64,000 nucleotides of DNA from Hevea brasiliensis (Eukaryota; Streptophyta; Magnoliopsida; Malpighiales; Euphorbiaceae). Made by a program: the position numbers and the translations under genes. This document shows positions 1-11,892 of this stretch, in pieces (within the stretch, counting starts at the first letter, position 1; every line of letters starts with the position of its first letter). The stretch covers positions 34,216,050 through 34,280,049 of the forward strand of contig NC_079502.1 of the NCBI RefSeq assembly GCF_030052815.1, in the 5' to 3' direction. Below the pieces are notes generated by a model. That model did no database searches. It saw nothing but the letters and a program-made list of their open reading frames with translations, and was not told the DNA's origin.

Positions 1-1371
1 CAGTTGTGATTATTTGACCATAACTTGAGTTCTAAAAATCCAAATGACATGATTCAAAAAGGAAAACAAAGACAAGACATAGAGGGACAACTTCCATGAA
101 GGAAGTGTGGCCAAACAGTGGCCACATCTTGATCAATTTGTTAAGTAAATTTAAGATTCCAAAAACTGAACCTAAAGAAATTATTTAATACATGATGTGT
201 AAATCACCTACTTGAATTACCAAATGCATAAATTACATGAAAATACATGTAGGGCCTACTTCCCACTACAAATTGACATGGCATAATGATAATAAGTCCA
301 TAATTAAGTAATAATACTAAATTGCCCAAAGTATACATAGACTTACGTATATAGCTTGGATACCAATTAGGGACTATAGATTGCGATACTGCCCATATGA
401 ATAATCATTAATAGACAATATCTGTCTGATATGATTTTTCTATAGGCTTTATGCTTGCCTGTTGGCCGTAGTGCCTATTATCATTACTGGCTTTATGCCT
501 GTCCACTGGCCTTATGCCTGACATGACTGATGTATGCTTGATAGACATACGAATGTCTAACTAATATACTCCTTGGTATCTAGCATTTATAATTTGTTAT
601 AGGTTATTTAGGCATTGATATGAATTTAATTAGATAGAATATGAGAGGAATAAATATAAAAGATACCGATAAATTTAATTATTTCCAAAGTTTAATAAAT
701 ATGTAAATGACCAAAAATTTATCCAATTATACATAGATTAATTATGTTAGATTATTTTGTTACTTTTATTTTAAATTATGCACTACTATGCAATTCACTT
801 AGTGCGTTAGTTTTCCATCGCATAGGTACTAGAGACCAGCAGCAGTAGCAGCAGCAGCAGCAGCCGCAGCAATAGTGCTCTAATAGAGTTTTGACCAGAT
901 CTGCCATTATCTGAGAGTCACCTCTATATTTTGTTTTAGTAGGGCCCATGTAATTAGATTTTGTATTTTGTTTACTATACATAAGTGAATGTTGTATATC
1001 ATTTTGGATTGTAAATAAATTGTAAATTATTGTGTAAATGATTTTTTTTTTATATGAATGAAATATATATATGATTCCCTTGAGATTGTATGAGTAAAGA
1101 TAGCATGAGATGACATATGAAAATGTGAAATAGATATAAGTGATTTTAATAGGTGAATAGTGGAACCCGCCATATGCAAATAAAACAGAGAAGACTCTGT
1201 CCGGATTTCCATAGAAATAAATTGTGATAAAAAAAAATTTCCACGCAAGGATAATATGAATAAAAAGGGGTTTAAATTAACAATGTACATAATAAGACAA
1301 GATAGGGTGCTCTGGCACCGAATGTGGTACCTTTTGCTCTGTTACACTGTAGACGGGTAAGGGGTGTCACA
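1..1371 (+). repeat. 5' LTR of element A, 3' part only
   Basis: The sequence ends in GACGGGTAAGGGGTGTCACA followed by the primer site, which fixes the LTR end at 1371. Its left part is the reverse complement of stretches in the 29363-33930 LTR, for example the block around 60-110. A CAG/CAA-rich microsatellite lies at about 838-872. The region 445-520 holds several GGC...GCC palindromes. Confidence 0.85.
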
Positions 1372-1376
1372 TTTAG

Positions 1377-1389
1377 TGGTATCAGAGTA
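1377..1389 (+). other. Primer binding site of element A (tRNA-iMet)
   Basis: TGGTATCAGAGTA, six bases after the LTR end, matches the 3' end of plant initiator tRNA-Met except for the last two bases. Confidence 0.85.
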
Positions 1390-1513
1390 ATGGTTTAGGC
1401 GGTCCTAGACCTAAATAGATAGAAAGAGATAGTGTGCATAACATGCATGGGTCGTAACTAAGAGTCAAGGTGACACTAATGCAGATCTGTTCTTTGTCTG
1501 TTTTATAGGATCG

Positions 1514-2760
1514 ATGGCATCTGATCCATCAGAGCACGAGTCTCTTAAACCTGTAAAGGAGGTAGTAGAGTCTCATGAACCTGTACCTGCTCCTAGTCGG
1601 GGGCGAAGTAGTAGTAGAGCAGAGTCATCCCGTGGTGCTGTGGGTAGAGCACAATAGACCTTCCTGGAATAAATGACTCAGCTGCTCCGTCAGGTCACTG
1701 GAGCCATACCATCGCTTCAGCCACCACCACCTCCACAGCCACAGCCAGTACAGAGGTCCCCACTGGAGAAGTTGAGGAAGTATGGGGCTATCGATTTTAA
1801 GGGTAAAAAGGAGGATGACCCAGCCGCCACAAAGTATTGGCTTGAGTGGACTGAGAAAGTATTGCAGTAGCTGCATTACACTCCAGAGCAGTAGTTGGAG
1901 TGTGCTCTGGTATTACTTCAGGAGTAGGCATACTAGTGGTGGGTGATAGTGTTGAGAGTGTACAGCCTGCATAGATCACTTGGGACTTCTTTCTGGGTGA
2001 GGTCAAAAAGAAATATATCAGCCATGTGTACATGAAGGCCAGAAGGAGAGAATTCTTAGCATTGAGACAGAGGCAGCTTACAGTCTCCGCATATGAGTGG
2101 GAATTCATGAGACTTAGCAGATATGCATGGGAGATAATGCCCACAGAAGCTAATAAATGTAGGAGGTTTGAGGACTAAATGATAAAATCCGATTGATAGT
2201 GACATCTCACCAGTTCATGGATTTCTCCTTATTAGTAGCATCAATTCTTGATGTGGAGAGAGTGAGAGATGAGGAGCAGTCCAGGAGGGACCAATAGCAT
2301 AAGAGGGTATTTGGACAGGGCCAGTTCGATTTAGCAACCACTGGTAGTAATAAGCCCAAGGAGTCTTAGGGTCAGACTCAGGGTTGAGGTAAGAAGCAGA
2401 GATCCTAATTTTCCCCGAGGAGAAGAGGACAGTCTGGTGCATCAGTGGGTAGTTCTCTGGGTGCAGCTACACTAGGATCAGCCCCAATACCAGCCTATAC
2501 ACACTGTAGGAGGAGCCACCAAGGAGAGTGTAGACTATTGACTGGGGGATGCTTCAGATGTGGGTCTACAGATCACTTCTTGAAGGATTGTCCACAGAGG
2601 AGTGCTAGTGCTCCCACTGCTCCACCCCAGACAGATAGGGGTAGAAGACTTGCGAGGCTTGATATAGCTGGTCCATCACAGAGGCCTACTACAGACACTA
2701 CTAAGAGGCAGGAGGTCAGGGTAGCACCTTGTGCTTATGCTATGAGAGCTCGGGAGGAGC
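1514..2760 (+). pseudogene. gag: gag pseudogene of element A
   Basis: Degenerate capsid/nucleocapsid gene. The likely start is the ATG at 1514, 125 bases after the primer site. It is broken by many in-frame stops, mostly TAG (1655, 1868, 1892, 1925, 1934, 1972), and by frameshifts. The capsid part is recognisable from 'AY*WW' near 1930, where related elements have AYQWW, and from 'ITWDFF' near 1975. The nucleocapsid part is open from 2445 and has one CCHC zinc knuckle (C-X2-C-X4-H-X4-C) at 2550-2591. It is followed by a basic, proline-rich linker into protease. The gene cannot encode a working Gag. Confidence 0.85.
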
Positions 2761-2911
2761 CAAAGCCAGCTGATGTCATAAGGGGTACCTTCTTACTTCA
2801 TGATTTATCTGTATGTGCTTTAATTGATCCTAGTTCCATGCACTCTTATGTGTGCATAACACCACCGATTAGTAGAGGGGTATAGATAGAGGAGTTAAAG
2901 GAGGATATATT
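2761..2911 (+). pseudogene. pol: Protease of element A, N-terminal half
   Basis: Start of the aspartic protease. The active-site region reads ALIDPSSMHSY, whereas the related elements here have D-P-G-S-T; the glycine after the catalytic Asp triad is changed to serine. A TAG stop follows at 2883. The frame is interrupted at 2911 by the solo LTR and resumes at 6028 in the same protein, after skipping the LTR and one copy of the ATATT duplication. Confidence 0.85.
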
Positions 2912-3081
2912 TGTAACACCCTCCCGATAACCACTCCGTACATCCTACTGTTCCGGTGACCGGTGTCGGTCCGGACAGCTAGAATGTCCGAAAAAATATT
3001 TAAACTAAAGTCAGGAACCATAATTAACTCAAATATTAATAAGAAAAATTTAGTAAAAATTTTAGAAATAAAATACAACCA

Positions 3082-3128
3082 AGTTAAACGAGCCGGTGCC
3101 CAAGCGATGGGTAACCGGAGGGAAGTTG
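3082..3128 (+). promoter_or_regulatory. 5S-rRNA-like A-box/C-box block in the solo LTR
   Basis: AGTTAAACGAGCC is followed 19 bases after its start region by GATGGGTAACC and GGGAAGTT. This order resembles the A-box and C-box region of plant 5S rRNA. It begins 171 bases into the LTR. Function is inferred, not shown. Confidence 0.5.
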
Positions 3129-5372
3129 CGGTTCTCGCAACGAGGAGCCCTAGACCCGGGGGAAAAATTATAAAATAATTTTTGGGACTCCAGAAAAGGG
3201 TAATTGAGGTTCCCATGGCATTAGAATGCCAAGAAAATACCTAGAAAAATTTTTCAATCGGTACAGACAATTTTGACCCGTTAAGCCAAACGGAGGGCAT
3301 TTTGGTCATTTTGCCTTCAGAGGTGATTTTTGGCCGACTTGTCCAGTTAAGTAAATAATTATTATGACCCAAAATATGAATAAATATTGCTAAAAATTAA
3401 ATTGAAATGTGGTGGAAAAGAAAAGGAAAGAAAAATGAAATAAAAAGCCAATTTTGACATAATGTGATGTCATTAACATACCCCCAACCAATCAAAATTT
3501 GACAAGCCTTCTTAAACTACTTAAAAGAGTCAAAATGAAGACCAAAATCACTAAAATTTCCAGCAGCCCTCACCTTCACAAATGCTCACCCGTAGCTCTC
3601 AAATCCCATAGCCAAACTTCCATTGATTTTCAACCAAAGCTCACTTTCTCTCTTCTTTTCACCATAAACCCTAAACCCCTTTCATTAAAAGTTGTCCACT
3701 CATCTTAGGGAAGTGTTTGGCAGCCTAGAAAGTGAAGGAAAGTGAAGTTTTGAGTGGGGAAAAATCTGCCCTAATCAAGGTTAGTGCATATATGAAGTTT
3801 AAAACTCATTAGTTCCATGATCTATGCTTGTAATGAATGAAAAATTGTGAAATAATGAAACAAATCCATGTGTAGCTCTACCAAAGAATTTAGGCAGCCC
3901 TATGGGAGATTGAGGTTGATTGTTTGATAAGCTTAGAATGGTTGGAAATCATGGTTATGATATTAATATGCATGGAGACTTAAGTAAGTATGTTAATCAA
4001 AGTGTATGAGTAATGAGTTTGGACATTAGGGTTTGTGTAGGTGAAATTGTGACTTAGCTTAGGAAATGGTTAGGGAACTTTTAATGGTCAATTAATGACC
4101 ATTTTAGGTAGGTTGACCCTAATTAGAACTGAAAAATTGGATGGCAAACTCAAGGTGAAAACTGCCCTATGGACAGCAGCATAGGGACTGAAATTTCAGT
4201 CCCTTTGCACTGCCATAACTTGGGCAGTGGTAGTCCAATTGGTGTTTGGCCATTTGGACATGAAACTAGGCTTATAATGGCACATTTTTGCTGAAGAAAG
4301 CATGCCCAAAAGACCAAAGCAAAAGGGTCAAAACCCAGCCACAATCCGGAACCCTGAAACTGAATTCTGCAGAATTTGCCAAATGAACAGTAACTGTTCA
4401 TTTGGCCATAAGTCACTGTAGATTTGGTCAATTGGTCTGAAATTTTTACAGCAACAAGTTAAGACATAGACAAACAACTTTCATGAAGGAACCTACCCCA
4501 AATTATGGCCAGAACCCATTCAACCAAGTGACTCAAGTCACTGTTCATGCACTGTAGATATGGTAAAATTCTGCAGACTGCATATCCGGGCAGCTTGGGT
4601 TTTTGAGCCATATCTGGAGCTACAAAACTCCAAATGGAGTGATTCAAAAAAGGAAATTCAACTAGACAAAATAAGGAACAACTTTTATGTTTTACATTTC
4701 TTCAAATTCCAACAGTAACAGTGTCCAATGGAACAGTGAAATTATGGTACAAAATCTGAAAAATCTGCTCCTTTGGTTTAATGTTTAGAAATGGTAAAAA
4801 CACTTAATGCCAACAAGTTTTAAACACCAAATGTGGTATGTTGGGAGTGCCAAAGTTGATGTACACATTTTTATTCTAAAAGTCAGCATTTTTGTTGACC
4901 AATGATGAATAGTGACACCAAAAAAGTTGAAATTCACAAGTTGACAAATTTAAGAGTTTCAAATGCCCTAGTATACCTAACAAGATTGGTTTGGATAGTT
5001 TGGCATGCCAATAGGGTTCCGTTAGCAGTACTGCACATGGCAAAAATGCCATTCTGTGATTTCATGGCTTTTAGCCATTCTGACTTTGCATTGAGACTTG
5101 GCCTTGTGCCTGATATTATTTACAGCTTGTTAGCCGCTGCACACCGGAGATGCATATGTGACCGATGGTGTGACGGCCCGAGGTACTAGGTACCCGGTGC
5201 GATTTACATTATCCAGTCCAGTCGTCTAGTGTAGGTTACTTGGGGCAACCAAATGAATAAAAGTGAACAAAGTTAATGAATTAATGAATATACCAAGATC
5301 AAACAAAGAAAGCATACACATTGTATACACATTTATATTCTTGCTATTTTCTTCTATTATATTATTGCACCA

Positions 5373-5390
5373 CTAAGCATTATTGCTTAG
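5373..5390 (+). promoter_or_regulatory. Conserved LTR hairpin (solo LTR)
   Basis: CTAAGCA-TTAT-TGCTTAG is a 7-bp stem with a 4-base loop, just after TATA-like sequence. A second palindromic block built on ACGCG follows. Confidence 0.6.
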
Positions 5391-6027
5391 CGCGCGTTGC
5401 TTTGCCACGCGTAGGTACTGGAGATCCCGATCGTGAGCCCAGTAGACCACAGACTGGGTGAGTCCATCTGACAATTCTGCTCAGTGTCCGTGTCACCTCA
5501 CTACCTGCAGTGCATCGGTAGGGCACTAGGTGTCATTTTGTCATTTTGATATTTTGTAGCAGATTTGTATTTTCTCATATGTATTTGAACTCATGTAATA
5601 TATTTTGATGTTTATGTAAATAATGAAAGTTATGACTATGAATGCAAGATTTGAGCATGTATTTATTGCTTGTATATGAGAAAAGGTTGTTGAAACCTGA
5701 AACTGAAAAATTGTTGAAATCTTGATATTGAGTTTTGTGATGACATTGAAGTTGAGAATGAATGAATTTGTTTATTGGAAGTGTTTTTAACAGGTTCCGA
5801 AGAACGGTTTTCTCCATTTTTAGCCGGTACTCCGCCGGATTTTCTTTAAAATTTTCGGAACCTTAAATGAATAATACTTTTGATAAATGGCTTAAACAAA
5901 TTGTATTTCATAAATTATATGCAAAAGCATGATATAAATTAATTGAGGAATATTAGAGTGTGCCGGTACACCGTGTGGCATTACTTACTCGGGTATACTG
6001 TACACGGGTAAGGGGTGTCACAATATT

Positions 6028-6455
6028 AGTTACTAAACCTTTAGGCCATAGTGTCATGGTGAAGAAGGTCTATAAGGATTGTCCTATAAGGATACAGGGT
6101 CATAAGTTTTCAGCTGACTTGATTGAACTACTATTCCATGAGTTTGATGTGATACTGGGAATGGATTGGTTATCACATCATCAGGCAATGGTAGATTATC
6201 GGCTGAAGAGGATTTCATTAGAGACAACAGATGGGGATGAGATTATAGTTGTGGGTGAAGGAACAGGTTATCTTTCTACCATTATATCAGCCACAGCAGC
6301 CTGGAGATTTATAAGTAAGTGCTGTGAGGCTTTCTTAGCGCATGTGGTTGACACCAGGAAGGCTAGCCTGAGTTTACAAGACATCCCCACTGTATATGAT
6401 TTTTCAGATGTATTTCCGGAAGAGTTATCGGGTTTGCCACCAGAGAGAGAGGTGG
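6028..6455 (+). pseudogene. pol: Protease of element A, C-terminal half, and linker toward RT
   Basis: The reading frame continues from 2911 with protease sequence (motifs [18 protein letters not shown]) and the linker before reverse transcriptase (DIPTVYDFSDVFPEEL, then PEREVEF). It stops being coding at about 6455, exactly where the RT domain should begin. From there the sequence is 3' LTR. The join lies in a run of T, so a deletion between two T/A-rich sites is likely. Confidence 0.85.
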
Positions 6456-6835
6456 AGTTTTTTTATATGAATGAATTGTGAATAAGTTATAAATTATTGT
6501 GTAAATGAATTTTTTTTATATGAATGAAATATATATTTTATTCCCTTGAGATTGTATGAGTAAAGATGGCATGAGATGACATATGAAAATGTGAAATAGA
6601 TATAAGTGATTTTCACAGGTGAATTGTGGAACCCACCATATGCAAATAAAACAGAGAAGACTCTGTCCGGTTTTCATAGAAATAAATTGTGGTAAAAAAA
6701 ATTTCCACGCAAGGATAATATGAATAAAAAGGGGTTTAAATTAACAATGTATATGATAAGACAAGATAGGGTGCTCCGGCACCGAATGTGGCACCTCTTT
6801 CTCGGCTATACTGTAGTCGGGTAAGGGGCATTACA
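6456..6835 (+). repeat. 3' LTR remnant of element A
   Basis: The last 380 bp of an LTR, closely matching 1010-1371 of the 5' LTR. It ends in GGGGCATTACA. The rest of this LTR was lost with the pol deletion. Confidence 0.85.
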
Positions 6836-7283
6836 ATGCACTATTATGATCTAGATGACATCATATTGACAAGAGTGAACTCCATGTATATGTCATCTAT
6901 ATGTCACTAGTTTGACCCACTTATCTTATAAGTGTCCACTATTTTTGTCCTTACATCATAATGTCAATGGCGTGAGACTCACCATTCCATTTTCATTTAT
7001 AACTTATACTAATCTGTGGTGACAAAAAGAGGTGACAATTTAGTTGGATAGATCATGTCCAATAAAATATCCTTGACTGTGAACCATATTTTGTGGCACT
7101 TGTATCAGACAATTCTGTCAATCATATTCGCTACTTTTTGAGAATGAAACATCTAATGAGAAGCTAAAGGATTGTTTTATTAAACTTAAACCTTTTAAGT
7201 TAAAAGACACATTAAAGCCATTTGTTCGGAATTAGGTTTACAACACACAACATTATGGTATTACATTAGGGCATACCACTAAC
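6836..7283 (-). repeat. Decayed Copia LTR fragment
   Basis: Recognisable as a diverged copy of about 36797-37230, the 3' part (plus-strand sense) of element E's left LTR. Shared pieces include TTGACAAGAGT, ACTCCATGT, GAGACTCACCATTCCAT and the terminal GGGCAT-AC-ACTAACA. It begins exactly at the ATGCA flank of element A, so A inserted into this LTR. The rest of it should lie left of A, outside the window. The right end abuts helicase sequence. Confidence 0.7.
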
Positions 7284-8001
7284 ATGGCTAAAAAACGAGC
7301 AATAGAGACAGTTGATAGAAGCATGAGAGATATAATGGAAAGTTCTTAACCGTTCGCAGGGATGGTAATGGTGTTCGGCAGAGATTTCAGGTAGGTGCTA
7401 CCGATGGTGCTTAAAGCCACAAGATAAGAGATAAGAAGCGCTAGTCTCATCAAATCTTATCTATAAAGCAACATGGAAGTGTTAACATTGACCACCAATA
7501 TGAGAATCAAGACTAATATATATTTTAGAGAATTCTTACTTAGAGTGGGTAATGGATAACAACCAGCAACTAATAAAGGTATAGAGCGGGTAATGGAGAA
7601 CAACTAGCAACTACTGAAGGTAATATAACAATACCTAAAGAGATGGTAGTGAGGTAAGAAAATGATAACACCTACAAAATGGCATTAATTGCTGAAGTTT
7701 TTCCTTCACTTAAAGAGAATGCAATCTCAACACTGCACGTGACAAGCCATGCAATCTTGGTAATAAAAATGAATATATGGACAACCTAAATCAGAAGATG
7801 ATAGACATGTTCCATAATAAAAGTAGCATCTTCAATAATTTTGATGGAGCGATCAATGACACAAATAACTATTACCAAGAGGATTTCTTAACACTTTGTT
7901 ATCAAATGGATTGCCTCCGCACAAGCTTAAACTAAAAGAGAGCTACCCAATACACTCTTGAGGAACCTAGCTCCTTCTAATGGCTTAAGCAATGGGACTA
8001 G
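7284..8001 (+). pseudogene. Helitron/PIF1-like helicase pseudogene, central part
   Basis: With several frameshifts and stops, the plus strand encodes typical Helitron RepHel helicase blocks in the right order. They are RSMRDIME, a degenerate Walker-B region 'GMVMVFGRDFR', TTNMRI, EFLLRVGNG, EVFPSLKENAIS, MIDMFHNK, DTNNYYQEDF, LPPHKLKLK and finally LLRNLAPSNGL-NGT. An internal direct duplication (about 7536-7620) repeats the 'RVGNG' segment. The gene is cut at 8001 by element D, inserted in the NGTRMIC motif, and continues at 14953. The amino-terminal part, including Walker A, is not in the window. A host PIF1 gene is possible but less likely, because these motifs are those of Helitron helicases. 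Confidence 0.8.
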
Positions 8002-8178
8002 TGTAACACCCTTATATTTGATAGTGTGTTCTACTGTTTCGGTGACCAGTGTCTGTCCGGACAACTAGAATGCCTAGAACTACACTTAAATGTTAGGGAG
8101 GAGACATGAAATGATGAAATAAATAAAAAGAAAATACAAGAAAAATTAAGAAAAAATAAAAGAGAGAATATGAAACTA

Positions 8179-8226
8179 AGTTAAACGAGCCAGCATCGCG
8201 GTGATGGGTGATCGCACAGGGAAGTT
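8179..8226 (+). promoter_or_regulatory. 5S-rRNA-like block in the 5' LTR of D
   Basis: AGTTAAACGAGCC, then GATGGGTGATC and GGGAAGTT, 177 bases from the LTR start. The same block is absent from D's 3' LTR because of the internal deletion there. Confidence 0.5.
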
Positions 8227-11057
8227 ACGGCGCAGGCAATAGTCGACCCTAGGACTGTGGGGAACTCTCGAAATTTGGTTTCGAGACATAATTAAAGACT
8301 TATTGAAGTATAATTGACTTTAAAAATGTCTAAGAAAATTTAATTAATTAATACAAAGAAAAACGAAAAAAAATCGAGAAATCGATAAAAATTGATGTTA
8401 CCGAAAAATTGGAAATACAACCCAAAGAGGGGCATTTTAGTCATTTGACACCTAAAGTTGCCTTTTGACCTAAATGTCCATTAAAAATAAATAGTATAAA
8501 AATTGTGGACCCCATGAAAAGAGAAAATTAGATATGTAATGAAAATTAGGGAAAATGTGAGGAATTTATTTGAATTATGAAACTTTGGATTATTAAAATG
8601 TTAAAATGAGTTAGTGGGGCACTAAGGGAGAATTTATAAACATATATGGACAAATGTGGACAAGTCCACTATCTCATTTTCTATTCTTCTTCTTCTTCTT
8701 TCTTCACTAAGCCGAATTGAAATTCCTTCCAAAACTCCATTGTCGTCCATGTGTGGAGCTTCATCCACTCAAGATCAAGCCATGGAACCATCAAGTCTTC
8801 TTCATTAAAGTTGTAGTACACATATTGGGCAGCATTTTGAGAGCAAAAAGGGTGAGATTTGAAGAGGTTTGACAAGTTCCACTTGAGGTATATGTCCTAT
8901 TTTTCTTCCTTTCTTTGTTAAAGTTTGTGTTGATGTTGAGATAAGTAAATTGATGAAGAAATTTTGAGGTTTTGATGAGTTATGGGGATGTTCCATTTTG
9001 GCAGCCATGATTGTTGAAGAAACTTGATGTATTTTCACTTGTATTTGGTGGGTAATGAGGTTAATTAGAGTGATTAAATGTGTAAGAGCTTGATTTCTAT
9101 GTATATGTGTGAATTATGAATGTAAAGTGAGATTATGTATTAAAATTGGGAAGCTTGATGTATATGAACAATTTGGGCAGCCCTATGGTGAAGTTGGAAG
9201 TGTTTAAATTCAAGAAATGTTTGCTGAATTATGGTACTAAAAGTGGCAGCATATGTATATGATATAGTAGTGAAAATATATGTAATTTGATGATGGAAGT
9301 TATATGTATTGGTTAGGAGTATTATGTGGATATATTGTTATAAATGGACTTTGTAAATTAGGATTTGTATTTGGTGTATTTAAGGTCATTATATTCTGCC
9401 CAAAGTGACTATAATATGAAGTGATAAATGGTTGTGGTATGATACAAATGTAGAATTTGATTTGGGAATGAAGTTATAACTAGTTGAATGTGTGATTGGT
9501 TTGGTGCTTTAAAAATGTGTTAAGGGCATTATGTATTTTAGGCTATAAATGGAATTGTGTGACTCCAATTGGTATGAGGCCAATTGAAGGTGAAACTAGA
9601 CACAAAATGTGCCAACTTTCATGTTGGAAGCCTACCTAAATTCTATCCAGAAAGTGACATGAAAATTGACCAAATCCGTATTGGTGACATTGCAAACCTG
9701 AAAATTGACCATTCGAATAGTAGTCAGTATTTTGGCCATAACTCACTCAAAACATGTCCAAATGACATGAAATTTATATGGTTGGAAAGCTTAGACATAG
9801 GGCTACATATTTTGTAGAGATCACAAAACCCAGAAATGACCATAAGCAAGTCAAAATGCTTGCACAAGTTCGGGTATAAAAACTGCCAGAATCGAAAATG
9901 ACCTAAAAATGACCTAAGTTTGCCATTTTAGTGCAATCTGTCCAGCAATAGTAAAATGACCATAACTTGGTCTAGTAAACTCCAAATGACCTAAAATTTG
10001 TGGAAAAAGTTCACTAAGACATAAACCTGTAAGTTTGTAATTCTGACCAGAACCCAAAAATTGAGGGAACTAGGTCATCCGGCTAGGTCAAAAAAGCATA
10101 TCAAAATCTGATAAATTGCAATAAAATGCAATACACTTGAAAATGAAATTGGTAACATATACCAACATTTGAGGACTATAAAATGTGACATATTGGTAAC
10201 ATTAAAATTAATTCACCTAGTGTGCATTAAAGGTCAATATTATAGGTTGACTAATGAAAAGAGTAGTATCAATAAAATTTAATTATGAAACCTTATGATT
10301 AGAAATAATTTAATCGAGTACTGAAACACTTTAAATTGTATGTTTTAGTTAAAAAGGATATTAAAGAGCATAAGGAACATTGAGTCAAGGCCAAGAGGTG
10401 ACTCATCCGAGGTCTATGCACAATTCTTTTTACATTCACTGCTTTTACTAGAAAATTTATTTGGAGAAATGAGTTATGAGTTTATGACTTGGAAAAACTT
10501 ATTTAAGTATTTCTCATTGAAATTTGATTTAGTATGTAATATGAATAGTTTTTTATTGTTTTGGCTTTGGGAATTTTATTTGGAAATTATTGTGTTGCCT
10601 ACTTTGCAAATGGAAATTTTGAGATAAAATGTGATCTGTGGTTTGTATGAAATATTTAAATATTGTGATTTGGAATTGTTTTGATTCACATTTGGCATGA
10701 CAATCCCTTACTCTGTTCCTCCTCCACTTGTAGGGTTAAGTTTGATATTTGATTATTTTCCTCCCTCTCTGGCTTGCTAGTCTGAGATGAGTTTGGTTGA
10801 GTACTCATTAGCTAGCTAGCCACCTCCTTCATTGATTTTAATTAGTGGGGTGAGTATGTCTTGTTGTGGTGTACAACACGGCATGTTTGGAAAAATTTGT
10901 GTCCTGACCTAAGTTGTGTTATTGATTGGTAACACTGTGTTATTCAATTGTTTGATCAAATTTGTGTTATATGAGCTTTGAAAATTGTGAATTATTTGAA
11001 TTGTAAATTGTCAATAAAAGTTTTATATACCGCATTTTAAATTATTATTGTGCACCA

Positions 11058-11076
11058 CTGAGTAAATTTTACTCAG
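11058..11076 (+). promoter_or_regulatory. Conserved LTR hairpin (D 5' LTR), with compensatory changes
   Basis: CTGAGTAAA-T-TTTACTCAG has 9-base complementary arms. The other LTR families have CTAAGCAA...TTGCTTAG at this place; both arms have changed together. A second stem, AGCGAT...ATTGCT, follows at once. Confidence 0.65.
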
Positions 11077-11712
11077 CGATAGCTTTTTCATTGCTGTCGT
11101 AGGTAGACAGATAGATAGAGCAGTAGAGTAGGCTGCTTGTACTACACTTTGGGATTTTGCCGGGTATATTGAGTATACCACATTTTTGTAATTTTTGTTG
11201 TAATATATGTGTGCTGTATGTATATATTGTACTTGGTCTTAAGCAGTTGTACACTAAAGTTCTAATATATTTATTTCTTATCATAGCTTTTAAACTACTC
11301 AGTCATTTTGTAGTCTATCTTTGGAAATATTGAAAATTGATGTTGAATTGAGTTTGACTTATGTTGAGAAAATTGATTTGTGTTGAGACATAATGGAGGT
11401 TGGGACTGAAACAAATATATTGGAAGTGTTTTCTACTGGTTTTTGAAGAATTGTTTTGCTTAATACAAAAGGCACTCTGCCGAAATTTTTATAAAATTTG
11501 TGGCTATTTCAGACCTAATGTGTAATTTAACTTCGATTAAAAAGTTTTAACACCTATCAAAAGTGCTCATCACTTTAAAAAGAAGTAATAAATTGTTTAA
11601 AATTCCTTGTAGTGTATTTAATGGGTTATCGGTAGGCAAAGTACGGTAATTCATTAGGTGTACTACGGGATCATGTTACATCTTACGGAGGCATAGGGTG
11701 TGACATGTTTAG

Positions 11713-11725
11713 TGGTATCAGAGTA
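11713..11725 (+). other. Primer binding site of element D
   Basis: TGGTATCAGAGTA, eight bases after the LTR end; initiator tRNA-Met type. Confidence 0.85.
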
Positions 11726-11892
11726 AGTTTTAAATTCTTTTTTGACTTGTAATTTGAATATTTTTCCTTCATAGTACAACTGCTTAATGTCATGGTTTGA
11801 TACATACAGTACATTACATTATAAATATGCACTAACGGGAGGAAATCTCCTTATGTTATTTGTTCAGGAGGTATAATATCCTCTAATTGACT

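Larger units (their letters stand above)
2912..6022 (+). mobile_element. Solo Gypsy LTR inserted in the protease of element A
   Basis: A single 3111-bp LTR running from TGTAACACCC to GGGGTGTCACA. It is flanked by a perfect 5-bp target duplication, ATATT at 2907-2911 and 6023-6027. No interior or second LTR is present, so it probably arose by recombination between two LTRs. The host protease reading frame resumes exactly when the LTR and one TSD copy are removed. The family is the same as the LTRs of element B and LTR H. It contains a 5S-like block, GGC/GCC palindromes (5001-5112) and the double hairpin at 5373. Short open frames inside are not supported as genes. Confidence 0.95.
1..6835 (+). 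mobile_element. Gypsy element A (Tekay/Del-like), truncated, interrupted by a solo LTR
   Basis: A Ty3/Gypsy retrotransposon that starts left of the window. Visible in order are the 3' part of the 5' LTR, the primer site at 1377, gag from 1514, protease split around the solo LTR, and then a jump near 6455 straight into the last 380 bp of the 3' LTR. All of reverse transcriptase, RNase H and integrase, and most of the 3' LTR, are deleted. The five bases after the element are ATGCA. They match the place in the Copia LTR where A appears to have landed, but the left copy is outside the window. The LTR belongs to the same family as the 29363-50133 array, in the opposite orientation. Confidence 0.85.
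8002..11705 (+). repeat. 5' LTR of element D
   Basis: A 3704-bp LTR from TGTAACACCCTTATA to GGGTGTGACA. It includes the 5S-like block near 8179, a GGCATTTTAGTCATTT motif at 8431 and TATATA near 11024, followed by the double hairpin at 11058. The open frames in it have no recognisable protein. Confidence 0.92.

Noticed and set aside
838..872. CAG repeat coding a poly-Gln or poly-Cys tract
   Set aside because: Short microsatellite within an LTR; no supported protein.
3499..3708. 69-codon frame with a possible signal-like C-terminus in the solo LTR
   Set aside because: AT-rich LTR sequence; the corresponding region in the related LTRs of B and H does not keep the frame.
6767..6784. GGTGCTCCGGCACC near LTR ends as a conserved UNCG-type tetraloop hairpin
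   Set aside because: Present in some copies (6770, 62470), but changed to TCTG or unpaired in others and absent in D, so conservation is not shown.
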